Positions 1-12,700 of a DNA stretch of 64,000 nucleotides are shown here, in pieces. This DNA comes from Enoplolaimus lenunculus (taxonomy: Eukaryota > Nematoda > Enoplea > Enoplida > Thoracostomopsidae): NCBI GenBank assembly GCA_030248215.1, contig JASANG010001772.1, positions 1 to 64,000 of the forward strand. The letters are read 5' to 3'. Every line of letters starts with the position of its first letter. Within the stretch, counting starts at the first letter, position 1. The position numbers and the translations under genes were made by a program. The notes below the pieces were generated by a model. That model searched no databases. It was not told the DNA's origin and saw nothing but the letters and a program-made list of their open reading frames with translations.

Positions 1-2229
1 AATCACACTCCCTAAAACTCAAACATCCTAAAAACACAAGGAATCGCGGCTTACTAGAAATCCATCTATGCCTAAAAACAACCGCGTACCCCCTCACTTG
101 TCCTGAGCCTAGAAACACTCCTAACCCCCAAATCCTATTCTGACTACCCCTCTTAGGCTGAGGCGAGGCGTTGCTTAACTTAAAATTCGAAAATTTGAAA
201 TTTCAAACTACCCGTAATCTTTCTTTTCTCCCCTTAAGACGCGTGCAGCGTCTCCTCCGAGCTGAAACTCTCTTATCAAGACTTACCGGCAGCCACTGCA
301 GTTCCTGCTGTTAACTACATCACATATATATTCTCGCTTAACTGGAAGAAAATAATTTGAGTAAACGTTCCGTACGCTACAGGCTGCGGTCACTGCATTG
401 GGTATATAGACACATATCCGTTGGGTTACCTCCCTGTAACTACGCGTCCATCTGAAGCTCTGGTCTTATCGTGGGGCCTGAACAAAAATTGCCTTGGGTA
501 AGCCTAGGGGTCCAAACTGGAAAACTCGCTCCCCTTTTTATTTCAGCTAGCAGCCCGAATTTCAAAACCCCCGGCGCAGACAACTGTCACTCAGTCGAAA
601 ATTTTGAAACCGGCGCTTCGTACACTTTACAAGACTCACTGGTCTTCTTCAGCGTGTACAATACAGATCCTAGTCAGTTTAAGATTTTGTTGGCTTACAA
701 AAAGGAAAGGGTATACTACGCAGGTAAATGCCCTAAACCCCAGCAATAAAAGTGCGGGTTCCCCTGCAACCAACTCGGGCCCGGCCAGAATGTTTAGGAC
801 GGCTTTCCTATGGGGGGTTTCCTAGCTCCGTACGCAGAACCCTCTCCCGTTTTCATAACCCTAGTCGGTGAGCTTCCTATCGTTAACTCTCCCCCTCTTC
901 CTCTGAGACCCTATCATTTACACGTGACTGCAGTTTTCATTTTAATTTCTGCAATTTCTGGTAACCGATGTACGGTCAGAAACGTCTAGGGGATCGGGTA
1001 CTGGAAGCTTGATTTCCAAGGAACGGATTCATGGCGGGGACCCTTTAAACAGCACGGCGTGGCCGGAATGGAAGTGAAGATCGCTAATACTGTTTTGCAC
1101 TAGACCTGGACCCCTCGTGCCCTTGTTACCTCCGGCTATAGGTAGTCCGGCAAATCTCCAACTCAGAAATTTCAATTTATGTGTACACAACTTATCTAGT
1201 GTACACTACATTATATAGACCTTTTTAACTACTAATACATACGTACACCAAGGGCCACATTAGGGGAGCTAGTAGGTTAACTCGAAAACCCCCTGAACAA
1301 GTCGACTCGCACATAATTTGAGACTCCTCTCGGCCATCCGGATGGGCAGGTGAAACGGGTCTCCGGGGCTCCCTTGTCCCTGTCAGGGAGGCGCCCCTGT
1401 TATGGCTGCATCCATTAAGTATAGATTTTCCTTGCAAATCTCAACTGGGAGGTTTTGAAATTTTAATCTTCAGAGGAGGAAACGCTAAGAAAGGAAGTGC
1501 TAGGAGACTAGTACTTTTGTTAAATTCTTAATTGTTGGTCCGGTCGTTATCTAGTCAAATTTTAAAGTGCTATCTCTAGTTAGGGATCTAGTCAGCACTC
1601 TGGTAACACGCTCTAGTCAGTGCAGCGTGCAATTAAAACGTTCTAGTCAAATATTCCGACAACCCGAGGCGAAATTACGTCGAAAAGGAGTGAGAAAGGA
1701 CGATAGTAATTCAAGGGTGTGTCACAAGTTTCTATAAACAAAACAAAAGTTCAAGCCGATCTTAGACGAAAATTTAGGCCTTATGTGGCTGTCCAAAAAC
1801 AAAGAAGGAAAGTAGCCAATACATATACGTACATATGAACATGACAACACAGCAAGCTTAACAAAAAGGACAGATATAATAGAATAGAACAGCATCAATT
1901 TAAGAGGGCCTCACGCTGGGTGAAATTTCTACGTATCAGAGACTGCACACCCCGGGTGCCACAACTGAGTGTACGTACTCCAACAGCTTTTCTTTAAATA
2001 CATTAGCCACGCGAGTGTTGTTAATATGATACCCTTATTATCGATTACGATTCGACAATCTGCCCCGCCATGTGTTTCCAACTACATGCGATCCAGTCTT
2101 GCACTTTCTAGTCGGGGTTTCCTGGGTCTGAATGCGATTTCTAATATTTGTCCGTACTCTTACGCCGAACCAAAAGATGGCCCTTATAATGTGTGATCAA
2201 AAAGGAAGGGAAAACGCACACAAAATATA
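1..2229. other. Upstream flank, no gene recognised
   Basis: Mixed-composition DNA with only short unconvincing frames (the longest, 471-749 on the + strand, shows no domain). A ctagtcag/tctagtca phrase recurs several times between 1,550 and 1,650, hinting at a decayed repeat. Confidence 0.4.
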
Positions 2230-2280
2230 CAACAATAATAATAACCACGACAATAATAATAATAATAACAATAATGTTAT
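2230..2280. repeat. AAT-type microsatellite
   Basis: Imperfect run of aataataata with cac/gac interruptions, about 50 bp. It underlies a false Asn-rich reading frame. Confidence 0.8.
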
Positions 2281-2544
2281 CAACCATGCCAATTATACAA
2301 TGATACTAATGCCAATGCCACTGTAGATCCATGTGCACCTAAAGATTCGCTAAATCGAGCCAACCTTTTATGGAATAGAGAAAGATAGTGTCCCTGACAA
2401 TATTGCCAAATATTTACAAAATGTGCCCATACAAAGAAAGGATCGCTTGTCCCCCCATACGTGGCGCCGTGTGCTGTCCAATTTGAACATTTTGAAACGT
2501 CCTGAAGGCACCAATTGAGAAGTCGCCGGCAGCAATCTGTGTAC

Positions 2545-2653
2545 CAGCGCCGGAGCAGGCAGCGGTGGGGGTTCCCCCCAAATTCCAGGGTTGGGTCCCC
2601 TTTAGGGGTGGGGGCCTCATGGGTCGTATGGGGGGTGGCCGCTCCGGCCCGGT
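2545..2653 (+). mobile_element. CAGCGCCGGAGC-type G-rich MITE, short copy
   Basis: cagcgccggagcaggcagcg ... gggtggccgctccggccc; 109 bp, lacking the central gagaagccag part. Several overlapping short reading frames here come from its G/C runs. Confidence 0.55.
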
Positions 2654-3907
2654 CTGTAACTGTTCCAAACGAATTTGGTACAAAAATTACGTTTCGCTGA
2701 TCTGTTGCTTCGCTCACGAGTTTTTCGTAGTAGTTTTATCTTCCGCCGGTGTGATAAGTTCGCTGCAACTTTACTAATTTTACATTTTCGCGATGATCTA
2801 TAAAAAGTTTATCCAACCAGTGATCGTTTTCACCAAACGGAATGAGATCCATCCCGTACTTGTTGCCTTGACCACTCTGAAACAAAATTCTGACCGGCGG
2901 TATTAATGCGTCCGTGAGACATTGCGATAAATATATTCAAATGTACCAAGAGGTATCGATCAAATCACTGAAAGTGCCTCAAAAATGATGTCATTATGTT
3001 TGATATAGTTTTGTATGTACGTTAAATAATAATATGCAATTGTATGTCTAAGTGGTCCACTTTAGGGCAGTTATGAATCAGATTAGCGTGTTTTACTATA
3101 AAACTATTGCAATATATGAGCTGAATTTTGAGGATCGCAGCTAATTGGACAAAGTGTAATATGGTATATCGGCAAATAACGGCAGGTGCTACATGCATTT
3201 ACGGATATCGGTATAGGAACAAACATATTAGAACGTAATATTAAATGCGTTGCTATTTTAATAATAAATAATCATGGAAAGAATAATGTCGACGTCACCC
3301 GACGTAACAGAACACTGCTGTCTTCTTCCGCGATCTGACAGTACCGCAAACGAATTGAATTCGGAATTCCGATACTGTAATGTCAAAGGGGACAAATGGA
3401 AACAGTTTAATGTAAAAACATAGATTTGTTCGTCATTTTAAGAATTTTTTCAAATTGTTTTGCTACAAAAAATATCAAAATAACATCTCAGTATTTGACA
3501 TTAATGACAGTTGTTAATTTAAGAATTCTAAACAGAAATGTTTAAGACTAAAACAATAGCTTTTTATTATGAATGACATAAAAGTTTATTATTCTGCGCA
3601 TTTTGCTGAATAACGCTTTAGCTGTAGTCGTCTATTTATGAGGTTTAGTACAGATCGTTTGCCCATGCTCAGGGTTTATGCCAAAATGTCCCCGGAAAAA
3701 TATATGTTTAATTTCCAGTAAAAATCGGTCTCAGCATTCGTTTCCGTCATAGAAATTGTTTTGCAATACAGTACTGTAATTTCAAAACTTTAAAAATTTT
3801 GGGTGCATCAAATTTTTATTAAAAAATTTGAAAGCAAGGCGAAGTTAGAATAAGCTACATATCAACGCGTAATCACGTCTCAGATTAATTTTTATGTTGT
3901 AATTGTA

Positions 3908-5079
3908 CTAGAAGTTAAAGTGCCCCGATAGGGCCATGAAAAAAGAATATGTTTCCAAACCAAGCCAGAAGAAATTTGTAAAGTGTAGAAACAAGTTGAA
4001 ATAAATTTTCTTTTTGAGCTAATTGGTAGTCAAATGGCAAAAATGCCCTAAATCCTGCTGACCATGTGGTATTTGCAACTGAAACATATTCGCTGTGTTG
4101 AACAATAATGCTACGTGTGCATACAATTTGGACGGTTCATAGTAATTGGTCTCCGTCCTTGAACTGTCTTCGTCAAAAATTCTAAAAACAGAACTTTCCA
4201 TTTTTTACTGCAGGCATCAATCATTAGATACAGTTAGAGCGCTAAAAATGTTACTAAATAAATTCAAAATTATACGGCTCGATTAAATCCGAAAAGCGAT
4301 AAGAAGAAGGTTTTGAACCGGATATATCCATTTCATAAAATCCGATGTCCATTTGCGTTACAAAAATACCGAAAATTTAGCTGTTTGTATGCTCAAAATT
4401 AGTTCTAAATGAAGTCCAAATCGGGAAAATTTATCGCTACGTATAGGCTGCGTTTGTTCCGTAATTAATCAAAATAACGAAAATCATCCAAAACTAAAAG
4501 TTTATTAGAAACCTCGGTGAATATTTACCGTTATTTTGTTTTCGTTATTTTGGTCATTATCCGTTTTTTCTTTTCACTTATCTTTTTCACAAACGTTTAA
4601 CATACGGTGAAAAACGGCAGTCCGGCGACAACTAACTTTGCTTTAGCCAGACGTGAAACAGAATTAGGTATCAAAATGATTTTAAGTTTGCTATTTTTAG
4701 CAATAATCTGAAAAGTGTTGGCAAAAATCGTTTTAAGCTATCTGGTTGGGAAATCTCGTCAACTGAACTTTTCAAAACTGGTTTTTTAAAGTTACATACC
4801 TGGCAAAATTCTACCGGAACCGGAGGTCGTTTTTCGCCAATGTCGGAAGTATTTATTGAATGGTTTTCTGGTTTACACTATGTAAAAGCAGCGAATATGT
4901 TTCAGTTGCAAATACCACATGGTCAGCAGGATTTAGGGCATTTTTGCCATTTGACTACCAATTAGCTCAAAAAGAAAATTTATTTCAACTTGTTTCTACA
5001 CTTTACAAATTTCTTCTGGCTTGGTTTGGAAACATATTCTTTTTTCATGGCCCTATCGGGGCACTTTAACTTCTAGTTT
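3908..5079. repeat. Inverted repeat, about 195-bp arms, about 780-bp spacer
   Basis: Arms 3908-4104 and 4884-5079 are near-perfect reverse complements (left ctagaagttaaagtgccccg; right cggggcactttaacttctag). They contain the phrase accatgtggtatttgcaact. The spacer is AT-rich with no gene. The near identity of the arms suggests a recent foldback insertion or a palindromic duplication. Confidence 0.8.
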
Positions 5080-5621
5080 CAAACCTTTACAAGACCAATT
5101 TTTAAATACCGACGCAAGGCGGTTGAATCAGATATCTGACAATTATCCTAATCACTCGCGTATAATTTTCAACTTTAAATTTACTAACATGAACACGCAG
5201 ACAAATTTTAAAATGACAAATTGCAAATTTAACTGTGTAAAACTCAGAAACACAATACAAAATAAACACGCAGGTAAATTGCGAAAATAACAACATGCAA
5301 CATACAGAAACGTTTCACATAGAACCCGCCATTTATGCAGCTTCTAGTTTGGAGAAATTGGCAAACTGAAATAGTATAGCTACAATCGGAATCCATCCGT
5401 TAGTTGTATATATAACTTACAATTCACACTAGCAAACTTTTGCAGCGAGTAGTATTTACAACTGTCACAGCTACGATTTCTGCAAAATACACCAAATTTT
5501 TCTATTAAGATTTAGTAATAAAATTACGTTTGGATTTTGGCTCGCTTCACTTTGCAGCATTTTTTCCAATCACACGGCTGCCCGCTGAAAATTTGTAACT
5601 TCACCGCTAGTCACCACGCAT
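5080..5621 (+). promoter_or_regulatory. Presumed 5' region of the large gene
   Basis: AT-rich, no frame that joins exon 1. A promoter, 5' UTR or trans-splice acceptor (common in nematodes) would be expected here, but I see no diagnostic element beyond AT-rich sequence and a gcag at about 5,559. Confidence 0.2.
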
Positions 5622-6706
5622 ATGAATCCTTTTCAGCTGCATTTGTCAACGCAACACAACAGAAAGCAAATCGGAACTCAATCGCGTTGCTCAGTCAGCC
5701 GAAGCATTACAACATCAACGCTTGATTTAAAAAGTACTCAAAAGTGCCAATGCATTAATCCAACCGTCATAGTATCTAAACCTAATCGAACCAAGCATCA
5801 CACAGCCTACCATCAACTAAAATCAAGAATAAAACCAATCAGCACAACAGAACTGAATAGCTTGTTTGAGAAGCAAAAATTGCTGTCCGATCATGACATT
5901 AGCAAATATTTGCATAAATCATGTAAAACGCAACACTGTTCTGCAGATATTGCAATATACCGCTCGATTTCAGCTGATAAAAAGCTTAGCGTGCAAGCAA
6001 CTGCAACTGATAAACGCAATTCAAATCAAAATCAGACTAATAATGACAGTACATCAAGTGAACAGCATGAGACGATAACAAACAATAATTGCGATGATTT
6101 GAAGCCTAATTTTAAACTGATATTAGCAAGTGAACCAAAGTATATTAACGAAGCGAGATTTTCGTTTTCTGGTAGACATCGGCAATCTGGATCTTATCTA
6201 CCACTGGATGGGCGTCAGATTGAATCAGCAATAAAAACTCACGATTTAGAGTTGCTATCGAACATATTTGCGTCTCACCAGGACGTTTTCATGCATCGAG
6301 ATATTGCATGGCTAAAATATCGACAACAACGATTTCAACAAGCACAAGTTACAATGCCTACAATGTTGAATGAAGAAATCGAGCTTACAGATTATGAAAA
6401 TGTTCCACATGGAGCACAGCGTAGAGTAAGTATTGATCACGTTGGACGGCAAAGCTCAGATCAAACGTACGACTCATTGCATCTTATATCAAAACCGGTA
6501 TGGTACACTGGCGGAGATGGAGTGTGCGCCGCAATAAACAGTCTTAATCTGGCAGTGATTTATGGACAAAATGAAGTTCTTGAATTTTTACTCGACTCCG
6601 GAATCAATCCAAATTTGTGCGGCGTGTGTATGCTGTGTTTGACGACAAACGCTTTTTCAAGGACAGCCAGTAAAGCGAATCGCATGAATGTTATCAACAA
6701 GAAAAG
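5622..6706 (+). CDS. Exon 1 of the ANK-ARM-FERM gene (start codon, first ankyrin repeats)
   Basis: 361 codons plus 2 bases, ending at donor AG|gttagt (phase 2). The first 170 residues are basic and Asn/Gln/Ser-rich, probably disordered. Near residues 200-225 there is an ankyrin-like helix pair (AIKTHDLELLSNIF). Near 303-333 a good ankyrin repeat follows (LNLAVIYGQNEVLEFLLDSG, then INPN). An in-frame TGA lies upstream with no obvious acceptor between it and the ATG, so the ATG at 5622 is taken as the start. A non-coding first exon further upstream cannot be excluded. Confidence 0.75.
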
Positions 6707-9700
6707 GTTAGTGTAAATGCTCATGTGTTGATATTTAGGCATCTAGCAGGTATCGAAGGCGAAAAGCTTCTTCGACAACAGTATATATTTGTTATTTTTT
6801 CTGAAACCTACTAGCGTCAAACTAACATGTAATTAGGTTTATTGTTTTTGAGTAATTTTATGTTTAGCTAAACGGTGCATATTTTAAGCAAACGTTGATA
6901 CAATCTTAATATGATAGTACCAAAGTACAAATAAGCTGTTTAACTTGGCTATTTAATATATTTCATATATTTATAGCGAGCATTGCTGTACAAGTCAACC
7001 AATTCTTAGGTTTGGAAAATCCTCTCCAGTCGAATTAACGACGAAAACGAAACAATCTCGGTCACATTCTGTTGTTCAACGTCTAATCATTGATCCATCA
7101 GCGTTGCCTGTCGATAAAGCATCACAACGATGTAGCAGCCGACCTGGAGTTGTATTTCAATTAGATAGCCCGTCTGATTGTTTACCTTGCGAGGACGCAA
7201 ATTTAGGCCTGTCCAGTAACGGTTCGTACAGTTTGACGTCAGATTATCCAAGGTAATGTTTGAAAATATCGTAAACGTAAGCCTTATGGTACGCCTAACA
7301 AGACAAAGTCTAAGCTCAAGTCTTGTAGTCGCGAAGCCCTCACAAACGAAGTTCTCTGCTAATAAATACGGACTGTTACGCCCTATTTGCCGGAAGGTAT
7401 TTTTATGGTTGCGCTATACTTGTACGGAGCCGTCTGTTACCGTTCGTCACCCTTCCGGTGCTGCGCCATCCTTCATTCATGCGACGCCGTCTGTCACCCG
7501 TACGGCGCTGACCGTCAACCGTACAGTGATTGCCGGCGTCGTACGTTACCGTCCGTCACCATGCGATATCCTACGTGAGTAATTCACGTATGATACCGCG
7601 CCGTGACGCAAGTGACGGTCAGTGACGGATGGCGCCGGACGATTGACAGACGGCATCAAAATAATTGAAAAGTATAGCGCACACCTTTAAACAGCATCAA
7701 GACCATATGCTTGGTTGTGTTGCTGATGTTAGTGAAGCCAAAAAATTAATGGTTGTGAAAATCAAATCTTGCCAAATTATTGCTTTCTTCATTACTTATT
7801 ATACTGTGAATGGTAACGTCACATTTTTAAACCAGGGGTGCCTACAAGGGTAGGGAAAACGTTGATATATTTCTTCGCTATATTTCATGACAGACAAAAA
7901 GCACGTTAGGCGACTTTATAAAATAACTTTGTGGATTCTAGAGGCTAAATGATTTTTTCAGCGCCGGAGCGGACAGGGGTGGGGGCTCCCCCAAATTCCA
8001 ATGTGGGCCCCCAAAATCGCGAGCGACGCGAGCGAGAAGCCAGACGCATTTTAAACTTTGGCGGTTATGTTTCAACCGGTTAGGGTGGGGGCCCTTTAGG
8101 GTTGGGGCTCCCTCAAATGGAAGTGTGGGGGGTTACTGCTTCGGCCCTTGATTTTTTTGTACATGAAACTATACCCTAAACATGAATCATGTTCACGTTT
8201 CTGTTTCAAACGTATTCGAATGGCCAAAGAAACGTATTCCTTATTTTTCGTTATAAATAAATAATTAATTCAGCATCAATCAATATTTAGCTCCAGCGAT
8301 CTTGAAGCAAACAACAAAAATAACAACAAATCGATGCCAATGTGCAATCAACTTTCTTCAACTCCGATTACTCCTGATATCGAGCATAAAAATATACCGC
8401 CAACAAACAAATCGTGTACATTTCACTATCTTGATACTTATCCGTTGCATTTAGCAGTGCGTTTAAAGCGAACAGCAGCAGTCGATCTGTTATGTCGTTA
8501 TGGGGCGAATCCAAACGCAACTGATCCAGCTGGTAACACCCCTCTTCGCCTTTTAGTAGCAGATAATGCTTCACTGTTTTCAAATCGAACAAACAACGAC
8601 GGAGAACAGTCAGTGAACGCTGTTCCGGCGGCTGAGAATAGTTCAACGTTGGCAAGTTGGATGATCGTTGAAAGTTTAATTGAACACGGTGTCAAGGTCG
8701 GAGGCCATATTGTTTCCAGTACCGGTATGACTCAAAATAATGACGTAGAAGAACGTAGCGCCGGCAGCCAAACGACGAACATTGCGCTTCCTGAATTGTT
8801 GCAATTTCAACAGTACTGCATCGAGGTGATGGTAAGCTCGCTCAGAGTTCAAGTTTGTATAGCTTTTAGGAGTGTCATGGCGGCGCTATATTGTTTCTCT
8901 ATGTTAATGCTATCCGGGACTGTGTACGGCAACGCCTGTAACTTATTGCACAGCACCACATAACAACTGGCAAACAAACTGCACGACAAGTATACGGCCA
9001 TCATAAGGTGTGCAATTTTTATCGCTGGCGAGGTGAAACAATGAATATTGAATAATAAAACAAACCTTAATTTCAATTGGGTCCGCAACTGTTGTCGAAT
9101 TCAACATTATAAGTATTCGTGATTAGAAAATTTTGGTAGTTACTTATAACCAGGCTCTATGGTATATAGGCTTACGAAATGACAAAAACCTTTTATTTTT
9201 TACCTTAATATTAAATAAATAGGGTTAAAGCCCCACTCACACGTGCAAGTTTTTGCAGCAGAAACTTACACGTGCAATTGCATGCGCAAGTTTGGTCACA
9301 AAGCAAATTTGAAGTTCTTACAGCTGCTAATTATTCACTAGAATTCATGCTATTTCGTTTAATTCGCACCTGTGGACGCAGTTGCAAGTCGCTTGGATTT
9401 CTTGCATCTGCAGCTTTACTAAAATAGCGAATGCTTTTGCGATGTTAACATCAAATATAATGCAAAACGAAGCGATTTTGTTCAAATGAGACCGCAGCTT
9501 AAGCCCAAAGTTGCATTTAGTGTTCCGGATTGGAGGTGTCAAAAAAGAATTTAACATTTTGTCCGCTCATTGGTAAGGTAATAAAATATCTTGCAATGGG
9601 GACCCTTCTCACAGGTCAGAGGTGTGGTCACAGATACCCTAGATACGGCACTGATATACATACGAAAAATCCCACCTCAGATCTCCTTCCACCAGAAAAT

Positions 9701-12700
9701 CGTTGGTGTTTGAAATTGTCGAAATTTCTACAAAAATACATCCAAAACAATTTTTCAAACCGTTTTTAGGTGATAATCGAAACTTAGCCAAATTAAAGCA
9801 ATTTTACCTGCTACCTGAATTTGCTTCACGCCAGGTTCTGGCAAATTCTGTCGTTTTCATCACCTCCAGTTGTACCCTGTCGCTAATAAGCAAAATTCAT
9901 GCAATTCTGAAACCTTTTTTGTATTTATAAACAGATTTCGCGGTGTTGCGGTTTGGTAAAACCCATGTCACGTTGTGGTAAATGGTATTCGATGTATTGT
10001 TCATCAGTTGTGCAACAACAACAACAACAACAACGACAGCCAAATTTGCCACAACACGCAATATCTTATGCTGAACCCCCGTTGCAATATAGTCGGATGT
10101 CTAGTCAAACATCGACCACTGGCGCAACAAGCAACTTGATTGGTGGCGCACTACAACGTGCCAAAAGGAATGTTGTCAACAGAATCGATTCGACACCGTC
10201 AACGAATGCTGCAAGTGTGAGCATTTCTTTATTCAATATCATTTCTGTATAACCGCTTCTCACATTGAGTAGACTAATGATTAACTATTTCGCGTATGCG
10301 CAGTGCAAAATCTCCACAAGACGTAAGAGACCAATCATGTTCGAGTGTCAACTTCGTGCGTCGATGTCGTATGTAGTGCATGTTTTTACGTGGAAAAGTT
10401 CGTTTTTGTAAAACAAAATATAAAAATGGAGCATTTTTCAACTTGACCTTCACGAATAATTGTAGTTTCTACAATCGTGTGCTGTTATCAATGATATTTT
10501 TTGTACTGAGAATATTTCCAGTGGCATACTCGGGCATAATGAGCCAATATCAACACTTGACAATAGTATTTGTTTAGCGGATGTATTGTCTTTGAGTAGT
10601 CAGTTCCCTCAGTCACATCGAAATTATAAGCCTGTTTTAAAAAATAGTGAAAATTTCGGCTCAAACAAAATTTGACAGAACACCTTCTGTTGCATCGCTC
10701 ACTGTTCCCGACTCGCGTGTATCCTCACTAGAATTATTGTAATTGGTATGCTAGCATTGTTTTCCATGCTAATATTGTCCGTATACGAAACTTGAAGTTA
10801 AGTTTTCTGTTGATATAGGGTTTGTAATCCGAAAATCAAGCTTCCAATGATGCAAACATATGAGTTTCAATTACAATGTTAAAAATTGACAGTTGAGTAA
10901 ACGTACTAAAGTGAGCATGTAAACAATACAGCTTAAAACTCACAATGCGCAGTATTTAACAAGTATTAATACGCGTATGCGGAGTGCAAATTCTTCATAT
11001 GACGTGAAACCCGCCTTCAGTCATGCGTCAAGCTTCGGTTGTCAAGCGGTGATGATAACAGCGCAAAGGTTCGGTTTTTAGCTTTAAATTAGTTTTCAGT
11101 TGTCATAAAAAGTACTCATTTGAAAAACGAGAATATGAAATCAATACAACAAACTGGAGTGAAATTTGTTTTTCTATTTAATTTTACAATAGATTTCAAT
11201 TTGAAAAATAGTTCAACTTGGAACTACGTAGATTATATACGCATGTTGCTTTGTTCAAATCCACGGCATTTATTTATATTTTGGTAATAATAATTTTCAA
11301 TCTGGTGTCAGATTCCTTACAAATATAAAACAATGTTGGGCCCATGTATAGAACAGGGCCGGATCGTTTTACGGAGGGGGTGTAATAGAGTCAGTTTAAG
11401 CTTTAGACTAACTTTTTTGCTTAGGCTTAGGCTTAGGGATAGGCTTAAGCGTAGTAATAGGCTCATCCTTACGCTTAGACTTAGGCTTAGGCTTAGGCTT
11501 AGGCTTAGGAATATGCTTATACTAATGTTCCGACCCTGTTCTCTACATGGGCCCAATCTTGTTGCCCCCATGTGCAACCAGTTAATTTAATTCTAGCGTT
11601 CATTCTTTCTTTCAGACGTGTGATCTACGTGTAGATTTGTTTATTTAGTGCTATTTCTCAGTCTTTGCAATATTTTACTGCGTAATTTTCATTATATAGT
11701 AGACCACTAATACAGAACAGTTCTTTTAGCAATTTTATTTATTTAATTAAGTTATCTTCGTCGTGGGTTTAAGCTTGCATTTTATTGCTGCAACTGGTCA
11801 TCGGTAGATTAAAATGTGGACGGCTGTTATTTATGACATAAAGTTAGTTAAAAAGTGAGGGAACTTGTTTACTTTGTCCACCTAACTTTCGCTCCCTATA
11901 TGTTAAGGAGGGGCGTAGCCCTAATCGTAAGCGTGAGAATACGCCTAAGCTTGAACCTAAACCTAACTCTAAAGCGTAAGGCAGAGCCTAAGCCTAAGAA
12001 GCATGTGATAATGTAAGTGTGGGAAAACTTGCATCTTCTGTTAAATAAACACTAGTGTGGGTTATAAACGAGCACCAAAGTAAGTTTGACCTGCTCAATT
12101 TTGTTTAATCTCAAATTAGGGTTGCTATAAAGACATCTAAATTGTACTATATGAAAGTAGAGTTTAACTAGAATACAATGGCTGAGTTAAAACACAATTC
12201 CTGTTATATAAAGTTCGAATTCTGTAAGTTATGGTGTTATACACTTTTTGCTCTTGTTAACTATAGGGGCCTGTTTACTAAGCCTAGCACTGAACCTAAG
12301 CCTAGGCATAAGCCTAATCCTAACTCAAAAATTAAGGCTACGTCGAAGCTTAATCGTCCCAGTCTCTAGGTTGAACAATTGCCAGTCTCCTAGTTGGTAG
12401 GCCCAGTAATTAACAAGGGCTACTTTTCATGTGTAAAAGCAGTGACGGTAATGCTGATCACAAGCGAAAAAATGTTCACTTGGTTTTCAGGTGTTTTGAA
12501 CATTAAAACAAGTCCGATTTATACGGTATATTAGGTTACAGGTCACACAAGTCAATATTAACTACTTTCGTGGTTAATGCATGTGAATAATTGTTAGCCT
12601 GTTAAAGATAACTTATATAAGTTCTAGTCTGCCGGCAGCTAGTGTATCTTTAAATTTGTGAGTAATTAGTAATTGTTTGACAGAACGCGCATAGAGTCTG

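Noticed and set aside
11317-11590. Leu/Arg/Ser-rich frames on both strands
   Set aside because: Direct translation of TTAGGC repeats.
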